Assembly: GCF_016863255.1 (NCBI RefSeq)
Contig: NZ_BOON01000027.1
Location: 62,001-126,000 of the forward strand
Source of the DNA: Planosporangium mesophilum
GTDB lineage: Bacteria > Actinomycetota > Actinomycetes > Mycobacteriales > Micromonosporaceae
DNA length: 64,000 nt
Direction of reading: 5' to 3'
Part shown: positions 62,345 through 64,000 of the stretch, piece after piece
Layout: every line of letters begins with the position of its first letter
How positions within the stretch are numbered: position 1 is the first letter of the stretch
Program-made: the position numbers and the translations under genes
Notes under the pieces: generated by a model
Told to the model about the DNA's origin: nothing
Databases searched by the model: none
Seen by the model: the letters and a program-made list of their open reading frames with translations, nothing else

Positions 62345-62530
62345 GCCCGTACGCGAACCCTTGCGGCCGAAGCGGTTTTGGAAACCCGCGGCGCAGCCGG
62401 TCGCGGTGCCAGCGCAGGACGGTGTCGGGGGAGACGAGCAGGTGCGGCTCCCGTAGCGTTGGCCTGGGTAACCGGTGCGGGGCGGCGGCGAGGAAGGCCC
62501 GGTCGCGGTCGCGATGAGACGGGCCGCGGT
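62345..62530 (-). mobile_element. IS integrase N-terminal-region fragment
   Basis: The minus strand reads HRDRDRAFLAAAPHRLPRPT and LVSPDTVLRWHRDRLRRGF, the segment preceding the rve domain in the same integrase family as the stub at 4112-4396. Start and catalytic core are missing. Confidence 0.65.
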
Positions 62531-62562
62531 GGTTCAGGCTACGAGCAGGGGCAGGCAGGGCG

Positions 62563-62946
62563 TTAGGTGGTGGCGTCCGAGGGAACTCGGGTGAGGATTT
62601 CCATGTTGTGGCCGTTGGGGTCGTCGAAGTAGACGCCGCGCCCGCCCCAGCGGTGGTTGATCTGCCATGGCTGCTGGTGGCCGGGGTCGGCGTAGTAGGT
62701 GATCCCGGCGTCCTGGATGCGGCTGAACGCGGCGTCGAACTCCTCGTCATCGACGAGGAACGCGCAGTGGTGGGAGTGGAAGTCCGTGCGGTGGATGTAG
62801 TCGAGCGTGACCGCATTGCTCACGGTGACCGGGACGAACGGGCCCGCCGGTTGGCCGACCGGCACGTCGAGGATGTCTGCGAGGAATGTCGCGGACGCGT
62901 GCTTGTCGCGGGCCGGGATGATGATGTGGTTGAGCTCGACGCTCAT
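62563..62946 (-). CDS. VOC-family (glyoxalase/bleomycin resistance-like) protein
   Basis: A 127-aa VOC protein. ELNHIIIPARDKHASATFLA is the first beta-alpha module, and GGRGVYFDDPNGHNMEILTR the second, with its metal-ligand Glu. Such proteins bind metal and act as lyases, dioxygenases or drug-binding resistance proteins. Its ATG overlaps the stop of the SnoaL-like gene by four bases. Confidence 0.88.
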   Translation of the reverse strand: MSVELNHIIIPARDKHASATFLADILDVPVGQPAGPFVPVTVSNAVTLDYIHRTDFHSHHCAFLVDDEEFDAAFSRIQDAGITYYADPGHQQPWQINHRWGGRGVYFDDPNGHNMEILTRVPSDATT

Positions 62947-63365
62947 CGTGGCTCTCCATCCGTTGATGCCTGTGGTGGTGTGAATGGGGGCGGTCCGCCG
63001 AGCGGGCTGAGGTGCACGCCGGCCAGCAACCAGTCGGCGCCGCGCCGGACGGCGACGTGAGTGGCACGGAAGCTGCCGTCGGCGCTGTGGCCCTGGTATT
63101 CGGCCCGTTGGGTGTGGCATCCGATGGCGACCGCGGCGTCTCCGTAGTCGCGTACTTCGATCTCGTCCCACACCAGCGAATGAGTGACCAGCGCGCCGGT
63201 GCGGTAGCGGTCGAGCCACTGCTGTTTGGTGAGGACGAAGCCGAGGGGCCCGACGAGGGTGAAGTCGTCGGTGGACAGCGCGCCGAGCGCGTCGCTGTCG
63301 CCGCGCTGCTCGGCCTCGGCCCAGCGGCTGCCCAGTTCGCGGACACGTTGCTCGGTGGTGCTCAC
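62943..63365 (-). CDS. SnoaL/NTF2-like protein
   Basis: A 140-aa NTF2-fold protein (RWAEAEQRGDSDALGALSTD, DFTLVGPLGFVLTKQQWLDR, HVAVRRGADWLLAGVHLSPL). Members are small isomerases, cyclases or binding proteins; function not predictable. GTG 63365 has AAGGAGG upstream. It is coupled to the VOC gene and follows the NmrA-like gene by 65 bases. Confidence 0.88.
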   Translation of the reverse strand: MSTTEQRVRELGSRWAEAEQRGDSDALGALSTDDFTLVGPLGFVLTKQQWLDRYRTGALVTHSLVWDEIEVRDYGDAAVAIGCHTQRAEYQGHSADGSFRATHVAVRRGADWLLAGVHLSPLGGPPPFTPPQASTDGEPR

Positions 63366-63430
63366 GGTTTGTGCCTCCTTCGGTGGGTGCCTGAGGTCGG
63401 TGCTGAGAAACGCAACCGGCGCGGTCACGG

Positions 63431-64000
63431 TCAGTCGGCGGCCAGGAACGCGCCGGCGTGGTTGCGGGTCCAGTCGGCGAAGGTGCGGGGCGGTCGGCCG
63501 AGCACCCGCTCCACCGTGGCCAGCACCTCCGCACCATCGCCTCCGGCCAGCACGCGGGCGACGATCGCCTCGACCACCGCGTGCGTCATGCCGGCGCGGA
63601 GCATGCCGGTCTTCGCCTGGTCGATCGTCGGTTCGACCAGGCGTAACGGCCGGCCCAGGGTCTCCGCGAGGATGCGTAGTTCCTCGGTCGGCGTGCGGAT
63701 CTCGGGGCCGGACAGCTGGTAGACCATGTTGTCGTGGCCGTCGGTGGTCAGCGCCGCCACGGCGATCGCGGCGATGTCGGCCGGGTCGATGGGGGCGGCC
63801 GGCCGGTGCGCGAACGGGATGTGCACGGTGTCGCTTCGCCGGATGGCCGGTGCCCATTGGAGGGCGTTGGACATGAATCGCCCGGGGCGCAGCAGCGTCC
63901 AGTCCAGCCCGCTGCCGGTCACCGCCGCCTCAGCCTGGCGGTGCCATGCGCCGAGGGCGTCGTCGACGCTGCCGCCGTCGTACACCGACAGCTTGACGAC
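63431..64000 (-). CDS. NmrA-like NAD(P)-binding protein, partial at window edge
   Basis: The C-terminal 189 residues of an NmrA-like atypical SDR; the Rossmann N-terminus lies beyond the window. Seen: AEAAVTGSGLDWTLLRPGRF with the active-site-like WTLLRPG segment, PIDPADIAAIAVAAL and YQLSGPEIRTPTEEL. It is probably first in an operon with the SnoaL and VOC genes. Confidence 0.87.
   Translation of the reverse strand, partial: VVKLSVYDGGSVDDALGAWHRQAEAAVTGSGLDWTLLRPGRFMSNALQWAPAIRRSDTVHIPFAHRPAAPIDPADIAAIAVAALTTDGHDNMVYQLSGPEIRTPTEELRILAETLGRPLRLVEPTIDQAKTGMLRAGMTHAVVEAIVARVLAGGDGAEVLATVERVLGRPPRTFADWTRNHAGAFLAAD

Overview
The window is high-GC DNA from an actinomycete. GTG and TTG starts, ATGA/GTGA stop-start overlaps, an SCO5389-type gene, a DUF6918-type gene, an ESX-like WXG100 operon and remains of an actinomycete integrative conjugative element (AICE) all fit. 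A Micromonospora-like member of the Micromonosporaceae is my best guess; this is inference, since no rRNA or other phylogenetic marker is present.

Layout. (1) 0-4.4 kb: three luciferase-like FMN oxidoreductases in a row, then a frameshifted nitroreductase cut off by an IS fragment. (2) 4.4-6.0 kb: a scar holding a tRNA-Pro(GGG) 3' half, a strong terminator, an RHS fragment and a histidine-phosphatase fragment. (3) 6.0-17.4 kb: an IclR-controlled catabolic locus with a divergent aldehyde dehydrogenase, iclR, a complete branched-chain/aromatic-type ABC importer, an amidase, an aryl-alcohol dehydrogenase and a benzaldehyde dehydrogenase, closed by a 19-bp-stem terminator. (4) 17.6-25.2 kb: a PLP-dependent ammonia-lyase-like enzyme, a chemoreceptor, an IS stub, an isochorismatase-like hydrolase, a ferredoxin-FAD reductase fusion and a cytochrome P450. 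(5) 25.2-39.3 kb: mostly minus-strand redox and stress genes among many decayed genes, plus a ParA-like ATPase/SCO5389 pair behind a Zur-like box. (6) 39.3-47.8 kb: a cobalt/zinc handling island with two ArsR sensors, a P1B-4 ATPase, a [2Fe-2S] ferredoxin, a CDF exporter, YcnI, HupE fused to an extra domain, and CbtBA under a cobalamin riboswitch. (7) 47.8-50.9 kb: remnants, a paralogue of the PLP enzyme, and a second copy of the tRNA-Pro 3' half. (8) 50.9-64 kb: a five-gene ESX-like operon, an ECF sigma/membrane-partner pair, a lipoprotein, an IS110 pseudogene, a RepSA-like remnant with an in-frame hexanucleotide expansion, two GNAT acetyltransferases, IS and protease debris, and a VOC/SnoaL/NmrA group running off the right edge.

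How the genes work together. The best-defined functional unit is region 3: import, hydrolysis of an amide, and stepwise oxidation of an aromatic alcohol to aldehyde to acid. Two identical-architecture palindromes (CGTTC-N9-GAACG), one in the divergent promoter region and one ahead of the transporter operon, point to one IclR protein controlling both. Region 6 combines cobalt uptake (CbtAB, possibly HupE) under B12 control with metal export under ArsR control.

The structural highlight is the pair of 46-bp direct repeats of a tRNA-Pro 3' half, 46.0 kb apart, each followed by a terminator-like hairpin. Neither is preceded by a tRNA 5' half. They look like attachment cores left by one or more integrated elements, which fits the many truncated genes and IS stubs. 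No integrase gene is visible beside either repeat.
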